Position numbers and translations under genes: made by a program. Below, piece after piece: positions 38,101 to 50,000 of a stretch of 64,000 bases of DNA. The notes under the pieces were generated by a model. The model did not search any database, had not been told where the DNA came from, and saw nothing but the letters and a program-made list of their open reading frames with translations. Every line of letters begins with the position of its first letter. The first letter of the stretch is position 1. The stretch comes from Gymnorhina tibicen. Its lineage: Eukaryota; Chordata; Aves; Passeriformes; Artamidae. The stretch spans positions 103,182 through 167,181 of the forward strand of contig VXAZ01009653.1 in NCBI GenBank assembly GCA_013399875.1. Reading direction: 5' to 3'.

Positions 38101-41100
38101 CTGTGGGGGCACCTGCATTTGCAGGCAGCCCTGCAGAACTGCTCACTGCTGAGCCTGTGCTAATGCCAGCAAAACGAAAACAAAAAAGATAAAAAGGTGT
38201 TAAACCAGCCTCAGAAACTTTCTGGTCTATGCAGAAAGTTAAAATGTTTGTAGGCCAGGCAGGTGCTGGAAGGAGGGTGCAGGCCCGAGCTGCCGGCAGG
38301 GATGGGAGCTGTGGGGGATGGCGGGTGGGAGCTCCCTGGGGCCAGAGGAGCCTCTGCCCAGTTGAGGGATTCCGTGGTGGTGATACAAACCTGGAAATTC
38401 TAATAACCCACACCCTGGGAATTCGGGGGCCTTGCTTGCTGCAGCTTTGTCCCCCCCATCCTCCTCTCCTCCCCGCAGGCTCCAAGGAGTCTCTGTTCTC
38501 CTCGACCATCACGGCCAGCGAGGAGGCGATGACGGTGCTGGAGGAGGTGATCATGTACACCTTCCAGCAGTGCGTCTACTACATCTCCAAGGTACAGCGT
38601 CACACGGGGCCGGCACGAGCATCCCCAGGGCTGCGCGGGAGGGGTTTTTATAAAGCTTTTACTCCTTGGCAGTTGCACCGCGCTGAGGTGTTTTCCTTCG
38701 GGCTGAAGTGCCCCGATTTTTGGTCGCAGCCCAGGAAAAGTATTGAATTACTGCGGCGCGTTTCCTTGTCTGCAGTGCAGCGGCTCGGGGGAGGTGTTTG
38801 GGGAGGGCTGCTCGGCCCCGGCCAGCGCGGCATAATGGTGTGATTCAGGGCGTGATGGAAAGGGGCCCCTGGCCTGCCGCCGTTGGACCGCGAGAGCCGG
38901 GCGGCAGCGGCAGCGGGAACAGAGCGGGCAGTGTGAGGCACAGAAAGGCTGCCCTGTGCAGGACGGCTCCTGGCCACTGGCACCGGCCCGCGGGGACACA
39001 GGGGCTGCTCCTGCCCCGCTCCAGAGCGGCACCTTCCTCGCCTGCACCCTCCTCCCCAGCACGCTCCCCGTCCCTTAGCCCTGCAGGAGTGCGTGCGAGG
39101 CACTGCTCTCCCATTTAAGCAATAGGGAAAATCATCCCCACCGATCCTGGCTTTTCCTTCACCCTCGTGCCCAACTGATTGGCTGCTGCCCCGATTCACA
39201 ACAGATTTTGCAGATTTTAGCTGCCGTCACACACCATCACTTCCAAATGCTAAAAGCGGCCAACACGTTAATTTTTACAATTTTTTAAACTTCTGCACAA
39301 CACTGGAGCCCATGGAGGCATGGGGTGAGTAGGAGCAGCCCCTTGCTGCAGCAGCACTGGCAGGGTTTGCTTGGCTTGCGGAGGTGAAGGGAAGGTTTGG
39401 CTCATGCAAAAATAGAAAAACCCAGCAAACTGAGTCTGCTGTGAACTTGCTGCTCTCCCTGCAGTGTCTGTACGTGTCGCTCCCTGCCCTGCTGGAGTGC
39501 AACCCCTTCCAGAGTGAGTGCCGGGAGAGCTGGCGGGGGACCCCGCCGCTGCCCGAGGAGCTCCGCAGGGTCGTGCTCATCTACCAGGCTGTGCTGGACC
39601 TGCTCCACCAGTACGAAGTGCACCCCGAGATCACCTCCCAGATGTTTGCCTACCTCTTCTTCTTCTCCAACACCCTGCTCTTCAACCAGCTCCTGGATAA
39701 GGGTCAGTCCTCCTTGAATTGGGTAATACATAGGGGACTGACTTACTGGGATGCCCTCCAGTCCATCCCAGTGCCACCTTGGGGGGTACAGGAAGGAGGG
39801 GGCTGGAGATGGGCAGGTCTCAGCACTGGTACAGGGAGGCCAAGCACAGACCCAGCTGCTGGCACCAGGGTCCCCACTCCCAGGAGAGGCTAAACTCCAC
39901 AAGGATCCCATCCGTATTCCACTGCCTCTTCGAGCCTGAGCAGAGGAGGCTGAGGGCAGTTAATAGGGGCAGCTCATTAATAAACTATGGCAGCTTGAGG
40001 TGCTCATTAGCCCTCATTAACACAGCTGCCCCATTGTCAGTGCCAGGCAAGGTGCAGCCACCACCAGGAATTACAGCCACAGGATGCTGGGGACATCAAC
40101 CTGGGGCAGGGGCTGGGGGACTGAGGGGCTGTTTCCTGACTTGGCTGATGGATGCTTTGCCTCCTCAGGCTCCTCTCTCGGCTGCTTCCACTGGTCTCAG
40201 GGGGTGAAGCTGCGGGCCAGCATGCGGCTGCTCCTGGAATGGCTGCGCGGCGCCGGCTTCGAGCAGCTTGCCCAGCAGTTCTTCGCCAAACTCGCCAGCG
40301 TGGCCAACCTGCTGGCCATGCCCGGCTCCCAGCTGGTGCAGGTGAGGGATGCCCAGCCTGGGGCTCGTGGCATTGGGATAGGCACGGGCAGGAGAGCGCC
40401 TGCTCGGTGTCTGGGGGGGTCCCTACACTGATGTGTCCCTTTTCCAACCTGCCACCAGCCGCCCTTTCCCAAGGTCTGTGGGCGGGCAGTACCCAGGAGA
40501 GGATGTTCTGGCTCTCTCCGTCTTGCCCGACCTCTCCCTCCTGTGCCCCTTGCAAGCTCCTGCTCCTCAGAGGAAGCAGTTTCTCACCTCTGCAGCTGGC
40601 CTCATGTGTCCTCCCCCAGATGACCTGGCCGTCCCTGCGAGCCGAGTTCCCGGCGCTGAGCCCCGCGCAGCTGCACCGGGTGCTGAGCCAGTGCCAGGCA
40701 GTGATGGACGTGGGCTGCATCTCGGCGTGGCAGCCCAGCGAGGAGGAGAGCCCGGCCGCCTTCCAGCCTGGTGAGTCCTGCTCCAGTCACATACAAACCA
40801 AACAAACCCTTCCCTTTCCCGGGTGTCCTGTAGTGACTGCAGTGATTGGGTATAACCACAGCCCCAAAATTCAGATACTGCAAAGCGTGCAAAGTGCGTT
40901 CAGATGGGGCATGAGGCTTCTTCTGCCAAGTGAGGGATGCTGCTGGCTCAAGCTCGCTAAGTCCCTGATCCCAGCTGGGAGACTGCACATGGCTGAGAGC
41001 CAGGAGGCAGGAGCAGGGTGCAGCTTGGGCTGGTGCTAACCTCCATCCTTCTGCCTTTCAGATGAGATGCTGGAGTCCTTTGACAACCACCCACCCATCA

Positions 41101-44100
41101 TCCTGCCCAGTGGGGGCTTCAAAGTGGACCTGGAGGTGGAGACGTTGGATGACAACATCTACAAACACCTCCTTTACATTCGCCACTTCCTCTGGAGCCT
41201 GCAGAGCAAGAGCCCCCACACCAGCGAGGGGCCAGGCTCAGCACCCCCAAAGGTAGCCTGTATCCCATGGGGGGGTTGTTCCTCTCCTGGGTGGGCAGGA
41301 GGGTCTTGGGTCCCTCTGGAGACCCCTCCAAGCCCAGTGCCAAGGGCTTGCTGCCCTCGCCTGCAGCCTGGAGCTGTGGCAGTGCCCTTGGGGAGAGCTG
41401 CTGGAAGGATTAGTGCTGCTAATCCCCCAGCATGGGGGGCGCGGGAAGGTGAGCTGGAAGGACAGGCTCTTCCCAGCAATCTCGTTAGCAGGGAGGAGGG
41501 AGGAAGGGGAGATGCCTGTGGGCAGCTCTCCCCTTCTCCCCGTGTGTTCCCTGTCCTCCCTGCGCTGCACCCTGCCAGTCCCCAGCAGCCAGGCTTGCAC
41601 AGAAGCACTAATTAGCTAATGCCTGTAAAGCACAGGGAGGGTGAGACGTGCTGTGGGTGCTAAGCTCAACTGCCATGTGGAGGATGTCCCTCCAGCAGGT
41701 CCCCTTCTCCTCTCCCGTCCTGTCCCCATCCCCTGCAGCACCCACAGGCACTGCTGCCTCCTACTGTCACCCTGAAGCCACACTGCCTCGTGGCACAGGA
41801 GGATCTGTGCTACCCCAGTGTCCCCTTCCAATGGGATCCCCCAGCAGGGACATGACCAGGAGTCCCCTCCTGGCTGGCTGTAAACATCCCCAGCACGGCC
41901 CTGGCCACCAAACTGGGGTGTGGAAGCTGTGCTGGGAAGCCAGGACAAGCCTGGCAGTGTCTGAATTGCCAAGGCTTTGGATGGATCTGGCAGCCAGGAA
42001 AGCCACAGGGTGGTGGGATACAGGTAGGGAGTGAAAAGCACACGCAGGGGGTCCCACAGCATTTTCCTCCTTCTTAAGAAAGAGGCATGCACGACGCCGG
42101 AGGTGCTGGAGGTGAGCGAGGGCCCGGCTGGTACCCTGGGGAGCACCGCTGCCCAGGAGGATTACTGCTCCCTGGGGGGCTGTGCTGAGCCAGAGGGGAA
42201 CCCCCAGCTCTGCCTGGCCACCAACGCCTGCCCCTGCGAGCCCCCAGCCGGCGAGCCCCAGCTCCAGGAGAAGCTCAAGCAGCTGCAGCTGGGCAGGAGT
42301 CCGGTCCCCAAGGCCGGCACGGCGCCCACAGACTCTTCCTGCCTGCTGACACCACCCACCACCCCCCTGAACTTCGACTCCGGGAGCCCGGAGTCCCCGC
42401 AGGGCACCGGCAAAGGGCTGCAGGACCCCCGCAGGAACGGGATGAACGGCACCAAAGGCAGCACCCCCGAAGGTACCGAGTGCTGGCGCTGCCCCGGGGC
42501 TGTGAGGCTGGGTTTGGGCGGTGCCAGAGCCGTAAGCCGCTCTCTCCGCTGCCAGGCTGCTCGCCGACCCCCTATGACTACCCCACGCCGGAGTCTTCCA
42601 GCCGCAGCTCTGCCACCGACGACTTCTGCTACGTCTTCGTGGTGGAGCTGGAGAGGGGACCCATCGGGCTGGGGATGGGGCTGATCGACGGCGTGGTGAG
42701 TTCTCGGCTCGTGCCCCTCACGCTGCTGGGGTGGGACGTGTGGGACGTGGTTTACAGCCCAAGAAAAGCCAGCAAAGAAGCCGGTGGCTTCCCACGGGAG
42801 CTAGGCTGCTTCTCCTGGGGCCGAGGAGGCAGAGAGGGATCTCTCGGTGGATCTCTGCTCGTAGGTCGCTGTGCTGTGCCTGCAAAGTCCACAGCTGTCC
42901 TGCAGCTGGAGAGAGCAAACAGGCTCAGCTCTCTTGTGGAAGGAAAATGACTCAGCCGAGGCCTTTCCTCCACCCTTCAGCGGTGGCAGGGGAAGTGGAG
43001 AGGAGCAGGGAGGCTCACAGGGTGTCAAAACAGCTCCTCCTTTGCATAAGGAGGAATCTGGCATTATGGGGTGGACAATTTTTCTAAATGGCCTTTCAAG
43101 CTACGCTGTTGGTCATTAGGAAACAGAGCATCACCAAGCCCTGGGACAGCGTGAGCAGAGCTCCCATCCCAACACGGCTGCAGGTTAATGATGCTTTACT
43201 TTTAATTAAATTGAACAAGAGCAGATTGCCCCCACCTCTCCTTTCTGTGTATAAACTGATATAAAACTAAAGGACCGCATTTCCTGTTACTGTTAGCACC
43301 ATCCCCATCATGTTCCCAGGCATCTCCAAGGTCCCGTTTGCCATCAGGCTTGGTTATGAGCCCTGGCGGAGAGTTACCCTGCCTGGGGAGCTCAGCCCTT
43401 TGGGACCACAAATCTTTGTGTCCCTTTTTTCCCTCCTTTCCCTGCCAACAGCACACCCCTCTCTGCTCCCCGGGGATCTACATCCGCACCCTGATCGAGG
43501 ACAGCCCCGCGGCTGCCGACGGCAGGCTCTCCATCGGGGACCGCATCCTGGCTGTCAACGGCACCAGCCTCATCGGGGCGGACTACCAGAGGTGAGTCTC
43601 ACCTCTCCAGAGGGCCTGGGGTGGTACCAGCACTGGGGGAGTTACTGTCAGGTCCAGGTTTCCAGCTGTTTTGCTGCAAGAGCTGCCAGTGCCGCAGTCC
43701 TGAGGATGCTGCAGTACGAGCAAGCTGCAGGGAGAGGAGTGACCTGCACAGAGACACCAGAGAGGGGGAAAGGCCATGGGTTTGGAAGAGGGATTATAGA
43801 GCAACAACTGGGGAGCATATACGGGAAATAAATGAGAGCTCCAGAGGTGCATCTCAGCAATGCAGAGTTGCTCCAGCCCCATCCCACCCCAGGTTTCCTC
43901 TCAAAGGTGGTGGGATGGGGCAGCTTAGAGGCAGAATCCAGGTGCCCATAGCACAGAGCAGCTTTGGGCTTGTTTGCCCTCGTCCTGGCACCACTAAGCT
44001 GGAGGCCAAGCCCTCCACAAAGCTACAAGCAGGAGAGAAACAGCCCCTGCTTGTAACCCTGAGCAGGCACAGGGCAGAGGGGCAGGTGATTGGCAAAGGG

Positions 44101-44305
44101 GGCGTGTTTTGTGAATGTCCATGACTTGGCAGGCTCCCGAGGGGCTGCCAGCCTGGGGGAGCCAGAACTCACCTCTCTCCCTGTTGCTGCTCCCTGCAGT
44201 GCCGTGGACCTCATCCGCTCCGGAGGGAAGAAGCTGCGGTTTCTGGTTGCCAAGTCGGACATTGAAATAGCCAAAAAAATCAGTTCCAGCTCCTCTTCCT
44301 CTTAG
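28605..44305 (+). CDS. RADIL: RADIL, Rap-associating protein with RA and DIL domains
   Basis: Coding exons: 28605-29136, 34662-34744 (then a gap), 35756-36412, 36580-36617, 37642-37802, 38479-38591, 39465-39702, 40169-40341, 40620-40770, 41062-41252, 42079-42472, 42556-42695, 43452-43591, 44200-44305 (TAG). All junctions keep frame. 1038 residues are visible, against about 1075 in human, and the deficit falls at the gap in exon 2. Domain order is an N-terminal Ras-association region, an FHA-like region, a DIL (dilute) region and a C-terminal PDZ domain. In known biology RADIL binds active Rap1 at the membrane and works with kinesin KIF14 and ARHGAP29 in integrin adhesion and neural crest migration. 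The gene converges on AP5Z1. The identity is secure from long stretches of near-identity to the family. Confidence 0.97.
29137..34661 (+). other. RADIL: RADIL intron after the RA exon
   Basis: A 5.5-kb intron ends at the acceptor ccccgcag (34661). It holds a solo LTR-like element at 32219-32737, poly(T) at about 33614-33630, and no exon that I can support. GC content rises sharply toward its 3' end. Confidence 0.8.
32219..32737 (-). mobile_element. solo LTR of an endogenous retrovirus-like element
   Basis: A 519-base unit starts tgttagg and ends ccttaca, giving the TG...CA termini of retroviral LTRs. The flanking five bases are ccccg and ccctg, an imperfect target duplication. Read on the minus strand it has a TATAAA box at 32668-32673, about 65 bases inside its start, as expected for the U3 part. 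No internal retroviral coding sequence is present. The family is not identified. The boundaries and class are inference from these features. Confidence 0.55.
34662..34744 (+). CDS. RADIL: RADIL second coding exon, truncated by the gap
   Basis: The acceptor at 34661 is followed by GC + ATCAACGCC..., giving GINAQARKLQRHRARG. This matches the human exon that begins GINAQARRLQR. The frame runs into the gap at 34745. The serine-rich remainder of this exon known in mammals (about 50 residues) is not found on the other side in any frame, so it is probably missing from the assembly. Confidence 0.9.
34745..34759. other. assembly gap, 15 N
   Basis: A run of N falls inside a GC-rich RADIL exon. Its nominal length of 15 is unlikely to be the true length, because the rest of the exon and its donor are not visible beyond it. 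Confidence 1.
35631..35672. repeat. 21-bp direct duplication
   Basis: Two copies of gggacagctggggacagcg plus two bases (35631-35651 and 35652-35672) are themselves built from gggacagc subunits. They lie 84 bases upstream of a RADIL exon. Confidence 0.9.
35756..36412 (+). CDS. RADIL: RADIL exon with FHA-like region and start of DIL
   Basis: This is the largest RADIL exon (219 codons, phase 0 at both ends). The FHA-like part runs from DSLVYLLNREQHTVGQR through SKPSISLSAPDILPLHCTI to VVLRHGDLLSLGLYYLLLYK. A short cysteine-containing linker (CGACGS) follows. Then comes LQLEFEPAAEDVLLRRIMTL, leading into DIL text LLCLCIQHSATNFEPG. The donor is gtcagt at 36413. Confidence 0.96.
36580..40341 (+). 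CDS. RADIL: RADIL exons encoding the DIL domain
   Basis: The exons in this span are 36580-36617, 37642-37802, 38479-38591, 39465-39702 and 40169-40341. They encode the dilute-like helical domain. Recognisable segments are ITDLLPDLQHIIFWMANAIE, ITASEEAMTVLEEVIMYTFQ, the CLYVSLPALLECNPFQ region, SQMFAYLFFFSNTLLFNQLL and RLLLEWLRGAGFEQLAQQFF. In class V myosins and RADIL this fold forms a cargo-binding helical bundle. Introns here are 0.4-1.0 kb and hold nothing I recognise. Confidence 0.95.
40620..41252 (+). CDS. RADIL: RADIL exons at the C-terminal edge of DIL
   Basis: Exons 40620-40770 and 41062-41252 begin MTWPSLRAEFPALSPAQLHR and end in NIYKHLLYIRHFLWSLQSKS. The last part resembles the closing helix of the DIL region. 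The donor after 41252 is gtagcc, a weak but valid GT site. Confidence 0.95.
42079..42472 (+). CDS. RADIL: RADIL linker exon between DIL and PDZ
   Basis: The exon gives about 131 residues of low-complexity, proline- and glycine-rich linker. Most of it does not align with mammalian RADIL. The island TDSSCLLTPPTTPL does, and it contains two TP sites. A glutamine-leucine helix, LQEKLKQLQLGRS, precedes it. The acceptor is the unusual cttcttaag. Confidence 0.93.
42556..44305 (+). CDS. RADIL: RADIL exons encoding the PDZ domain and C-terminus
   Basis: The exons are 42556-42695, 43452-43591 and 44200-44305. The PDZ domain starts at FCYVFVVELERGPIGLGMGL, where GLGM is the carboxylate-binding loop. 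It continues with GIYIRTLIEDSPAAADGRLS, then IGDRILAVNGTSLIG, then SAVDLIRSGGKKLRFLVAKS. The protein ends in a serine run (SSSSSSS) not seen in human RADIL, before TAG at 44303. Confidence 0.97.
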
Positions 44306-46495
44306 TCCTTGTGGTACAAGGATCCTTCTGCAGCAGCTTATGGCTACAGCTCTGGTTAAGGCTGACCTCAGGGAGCCCGGAGTGCAAGAGGGAGCACCAG
44401 GACTCCACAACAGCCCTCGATGTGCTTTTGGACACTTTGCCCCTGCACTGCAGCAGATGAAAGGACACGCAAGGATGGTGCACGCTTCTCCCACAGCACT
44501 GGCTGGGAGCATCACTCCTGATCCATTGCCCAGCCTCACCTTATACCCGGTGTTGTCCTTCTCAGGAGCTTTCCTGTTCCTTCGTCCCCTCTGGCAGGGG
44601 GAGGGAAGGGGATGCTCCCACCATGGGGACTTGCAGGCAGGCTCTTCTGTCCCTCTAGGCTGGCAGCCCTGTGTGATATTTCATGCTGGCAGGCAGAAGG
44701 CTTGAAATACCTTGGGTTTTGAAGACGAACACGTGGGGCAGGCCTGGGCTTCACTGTGGCAGTGGCCACCTGAGGTGCTGGCACGTCAGGCTGGAAAAGT
44801 GTGCCCAGCTCTGGGGGTGGTGAAGGCAGCACAAGCACCCAGGAGTGGGATTCCACGCAGGATGCATCGCCAGGAGTTAATTCCCCTGGTGCCATACACT
44901 ACTAGCTCAGGTGCCTTTCTGCCGCTGGGCTCCAGCCCTGCCTCGGGATGGGAAGCAGCTACAGCAAAGGGCTGACACCACCAGCAGTTCCTGTGAGTCC
45001 CGGGGAGAGCTCCCTGCAGAGAAGGACTCCCTTGCCCTTGCTCCCCAGATTTACTGCTCGGCTCTGGCACCAGGATCCCGGCTGAAGGCCCCCAGGACTG
45101 ATGGCAGAAATGTCCCCACAGAGGATTGGTGCCACCAAGAACCTTAGTGAGCCCAGCAGCACACGGCACTGCCACCAGCCCAGGCAGACAGCTTGGCACC
45201 ATGTCCTGGTCCTCTCCTTCCAGCTTTGCCAGCCCATTGCAAGGCCACCCTGTCTTGTGCCCTGCTCAGAGCATCTCCCAAGCGTGTGCTGCTGAAATGC
45301 TGACAGGTGATGATGGACAGCAGAGACTCCCTCTGGGAGGACAGTTTTGAATACCCCAGGAACTGCTCTGCTACCTGCTGCCGACCACGGTGTCAGCTCA
45401 GCCGAGGGTTCAGCTCCATCGTGTGGCTGCCCGGGCCCCCGCACACCCGGCCGCCTGCCCGCCGAGTCCTCCCTCCGCTTTTAGCACCATTAACGGGATA
45501 AACCCGACCTGATTTCCACATATAGACAGATACTGAGACCTAGTTTAGCCGAACCCTATTAAAACAGCCTGCAGCAAAGCCCTCCATCACACCCTGCACG
45601 GTCCAGGCTCTGGCAGCAGATCAGATGCTCACATGGCATCTCACAACAACAGTGCTCCGAGGATTGTGATGCTAAAACAGGGCTGGCTGTAATTATGCCT
45701 CACTGCTGCAGTTTTGGTTCCTGTGCTTAGTCTTGCACGTCGCAGGAGGAGAGAGATGTCAGAACACTCCATGCAAGGGAAATGCTCCACTACTGGATTT
45801 CAATGCAGCCTGGCCTGCTTTTCTAGGCAAGATGGACCAGGCACCTTCTCTGAGACACGAGTGCCTTGCTGCTCTGCTGGGCCATGCTCACAGCCCTGGC
45901 CCGGGGTGCTGCCAGCAGGGACTGGGAGCAGTGCATCCTCCTGCTGCTGACTCAGCTCTACCAGGCAGGCGAGCAAAGGCTCAGGGCTCCTGGGGATTCA
46001 CTTCACTTTCAATCAAGTAGGTATGCTGGCCTGCCATCCTCCACAGAACTTCAAATGGGCTGCCTAAAGCCCCTGGGCAAACTGCATGCACTCCTTACTC
46101 CCCTCTGCCCCGGAGCCAGGGCTTGGGGGGAGGCTTGGTTTGCACTAGACAGTGCCGGGGCTGCATCCTGGCACGTTCCAGCAGTACCAGCGCCACCCAC
46201 TGAGCATCCCCGGAGCTGGAGAACGGCCCCAGAGCTGTGTGTCGCTCACAGTGCAGTCAGGTATCGAAACAGACTATAAATAAACCCTGCTATTTACTAG
46301 TGTGCATGAGGGCTGGCTTCTCCCGGGAGGAGCAGCGGGACGGACTGACTTCCCTGTGTGTTAATACTGTACAGCTCGGATGTGTATAAAGCTCTGGTGC
46401 AGATACCGAGCACAGCATGGCACCTGTCGGACACGGTGGATGTTAAGAAATGCTCTGTGTCAACAATAAACTGGATCAATAAAGCTCTCTAAGCC
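44306..46495 (+). other. RADIL: RADIL 3' UTR
   Basis: This 2.2-kb non-coding stretch runs from the stop to two AATAAA signals. I see no exon or repeat in it. Length and signals fit a vertebrate 3' UTR, but the end point is predicted. Confidence 0.6.
46465..46483 (+). promoter_or_regulatory. RADIL: RADIL poly(A) signals
   Basis: AATAAA occurs at 46465-46470 and again at 46478-46483. They are followed by the T/G-rich tgctctggcagctgtctctt, a suitable downstream element. Cleavage is expected near 46495-46505. Confidence 0.75.
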
Positions 46496-47027
46496 CTGCT
46501 CTGGCAGCTGTCTCTTGGATCTCTCCGTGCTCGCTCCAGCGGTGAGACAGAAGAGCAGTGAGGGCTCCCAGGTGTGATGGAGTCACTCCTGCTTCCTCCA
46601 GCTCACACGGGCCTTTGCTCGATCTGCTGCAAGGAGAGGCAAGAAAAGCAGCACGTGCAGGTGTAGTGAGAGCAAAGGGGAGGGGAAACAAGGCAGAGGG
46701 AGGGAGGGAAGTACATCTCCAAAGGCACAGGGTGTGCTGGCAGGGTATTAATGCACGTATTCACTCTCCTGCAACATTCGCACAAATCCACCAGGATTTT
46801 CAGTGCATACTCACCAGGAAGGGATAAGACAAGCTTGGGAGATAAAAAAGCAACAGGTACTAGGACACAAACACAAACAGCCTCAGACCAGAAGAGCAGC
46901 CTCAGCTGTCCTTATTCCTGTTCTCTGTTTCATTCACAATCATTTGTTCCTCTTTTCCAGTTAAGATCAGGGCCTCAGCCTTGAGTGTCAGCAGTGTCCA
47001 GTGAGTTACTCCAGAAACCTCCTGCCC
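46496..47027 (-). other. AP5Z1: spacer and presumed AP5Z1 3' UTR
   Basis: These are the 530 bases between the RADIL poly(A) signal and the AP5Z1 stop on the opposite strand. I see no canonical minus-strand AATAAA here (it would read tttatt). AP5Z1 must therefore use a variant signal (aataag is present near 46910) or extend into RADIL. Confidence 0.45.
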
Positions 47028-50000
47028 TCACACTGGCACAGAGCCTGGAGCTGGCTCCAGGAGCTGGGTGACCATCCTCAGGGCCAAAGGGAGGGAGTCA
47101 TTCACCTCCCTCTGAAACCGTGTGCTGGCCACGGGTGGGGTGAACACAAACTGAGCCACGCTGGGCATTTTCAGCAGGTTCATGAGCTCAGTTGCCCGAA
47201 TAAGGATCTCCTCTAGGTCCTCCTCGCAGTAAAGAGAGGTGACAGCAGGGCTCTGCACAAATGTCCTCATCTTGGACAGGAACATGGACACTCTGCAGGA
47301 GAGAAGGACACGGATATCAGCTGGCGGGACCTTTGCACCCAGCCAGGTCACAGCTTAAGTGTATGAACTCCAACAGACTAGTGCAGGTGATGGTGTTAGT
47401 CAGCAGATGAATCCCACTCCCCCAAACTGTGCCCCTCCACAGCTCACCTCTGTCCTTTTTCAGGTTCCATCAGTTGCCAGACTCAGTTAGTAATTAACAC
47501 CAGCAAACCCCTGTTCGGACCCATGAGATCTGCACGTTTCAAGCCCTTTGCTGGTGCTCACCTGGGGATCAAGTCCTGGCTGCGGGCTGCCAGCTTGGTC
47601 AAGGTGGCCATGAGGACACTGATGGCACGGGGGGCACAGCTGGGGGTGCTGGCCTGTGGCCGGAGCTGGGTGATCTCAAAGAGCACGGCCTCGAGGGTCT
47701 CGAAGAAGCGCGTGATCTGCTCCACTGTGCAGCGCTTGTCGTAGGACACCGACAGGTACTCGCCGACAGCCCACACCTGAGGCCAGGGCAGGAGGGAGCA
47801 CAGGGAAAGGGAACTGAGTAACTTTGAGGGAATAGAAAATTAGGTTAGCTAATGCTAGGACAGAGGAGGAGAGGGAAGGTGAGCAGCAAAGTGCAGTTGC
47901 AGCAGCCCATGGCAGCAGCAGGCAGCCCTGCTCACCATGTGGGTGAAGATGGCTTCCTTGCTCTGGATGTTGCTGACTGCTCCCGAGAACTCCAGGATCT
48001 CCGTGGACAGTTCCACCACGAGCGCAGGGCGCAGGCTGCAGAGCATCGCCAGCTGTGAGCCCAGCACCCTGGAGCAGAGAGAAAGGCACAGCTCAGACCA
48101 GGGCAAGGTGCTGATGCCCAAAGCCAGGAGGGGCTTGCAGCCACTGGCACAGGGCTGTACCCTCTGGATGTTCCCAGCAGGGGTGAAGGTGCAGCCCCCG
48201 TTCTGCACCCTTCAAAGATGTGTCACAACAGGGACTGGGCCATGACTGAAAAGGCTCCTGGGCTGCCCTGGGATGCCAGGAGGAAGGGCTGGGAGCTGGG
48301 CTGTGCCTCCTGTCCCATCTCACCTGTACACATCGTCTTTAAATGACGGGATCTCATAGAGCTGGTCACTCCTCTGCAGCAGCAGCACCACCAACTGGTT
48401 TATCAGAGACCCATCTGCAAACTGAAAGCCAGCCCTTGTTTCAGCAGTACCAGTGACTTCCAGCAGCCAAACCCCAAACCAACCAGCGCCAGGTGAGACA
48501 GCTGGCAGAGAAACTGCCTGATCTGTGAGAGGAGCAGTGCACAAAGCAGGTATCAGGCACACACGGTGCTCTCACCTCTCTCCTTTACAGCTGACTGAGA
48601 GCAGAGTGAACCTGACACTGCACCACAGAGCTTTTCTGTTTCTCTGGATGAAGTGGCCAGCTCAGTGCTGGCTCATGCCAGTATCAATCCCACCCTCCCC
48701 TCATGCACCCCTCTCTGAAAGCTGCAGCATCTTCACAATTTTGCTTCTACGACTGCTCTTCACATAACAAGGGATCCCCATGGCACAACTGGGAGCCGAA
48801 CTTCCCCCAGAAGGACCTACCTCTGCCACCACCCTGAAAAAGAGCTCCAGCAAGACAGGGACAGTCTCTGCACACTGCACCACCCTTGGGCTGCCAGCCA
48901 GGGATCCCAGAAGCTGCCGAAGTGGAACCAGACTGTGGGCAAAAGAGTTACTGTTGAAGGTTTGTTCCTAGTTGCCCTTCCCTATCCCCCACAAGGCCTT
49001 TGAGCGCTGGCAAAGCTGACACAGGGTGAGAAATCCACCTGACGCCAGCTGAGAGCGGCTGTGCCTTTCCCAGTAATCCCAGTGCTGCCTCCCAGAGCTG
49101 GATGGCTGAACCACACTCCAGGCAGCCTCCTACCTCTCCGGGGCGTCCTCAGGAGCAGACTTGGTGCGGAGAAGATACTGGAACGTGCTCTTGTAGAGGG
49201 GATGGCGAAAGGCCTCCAGACACGTGGCTGGTTTCCCAGCTGGGTCGCTGCCGGCCTTCTCGGAGGCAGGAAGAGCAGCTGCCCTAGCAGGGAACACACA
49301 GAATGTGCTGCACTGTGAGAATGGGCCAGGGCAGAGCTGGGATCCTGAACACTGGACAGCAAGTTGGTCTAATCCAGGCTCTCTGGAAGCCAGAGAGCCA
49401 ACCTGATGAGCTCAGGCCCCCCATATTCAGGCAATAGCTCCAGACTTGCTTCTGTGTCACGCCTGGGAAAGGGAAAAATGGCACTCTGTATCCCTCAGGC
49501 ATCCAAGCCCACCAACCTCTAGGATGACTCTCTTTTCTAAGCACTGCAGAAAGAGCTGTAATATCAGGAGGACAAGAGCAGAGGTACAGCCAGTTCCAGT
49601 CCTACCCCATCTTCCTGGAAGTTCCTAAGGTCTCAGGAAGAAAATTCTGTGTGTCCCCAGGAGAACAAAGCCAAAAACAGGGCTAAGAGCAGGAAAGGAA
49701 GAACTGGTATTGCACTTCTGCACATGAGGTGGTAGCTCACGGCAGCCTCAAACATGTGGCAACCATTTGGAGCTGGACAGGGAGAGGGGAATGGCAACAG
49801 CTCCCTGAGCCCCAAAAGCAGTCCAGTACTGAAATGTGAGAGCTGGTCACCTTCTCTTCCCATGCACAAGGCATTACTAGGAAAACTGGGCTGACATCTG
49901 TGCAGCCCTGCGTTAACCTGACTGCAGCGATGCCTCTCGCTCTGTGACAGCGGAGGCTCAGAAGTGTGTGCTGGGCTTTGGTCAGGGTCAAGATGCTGAT

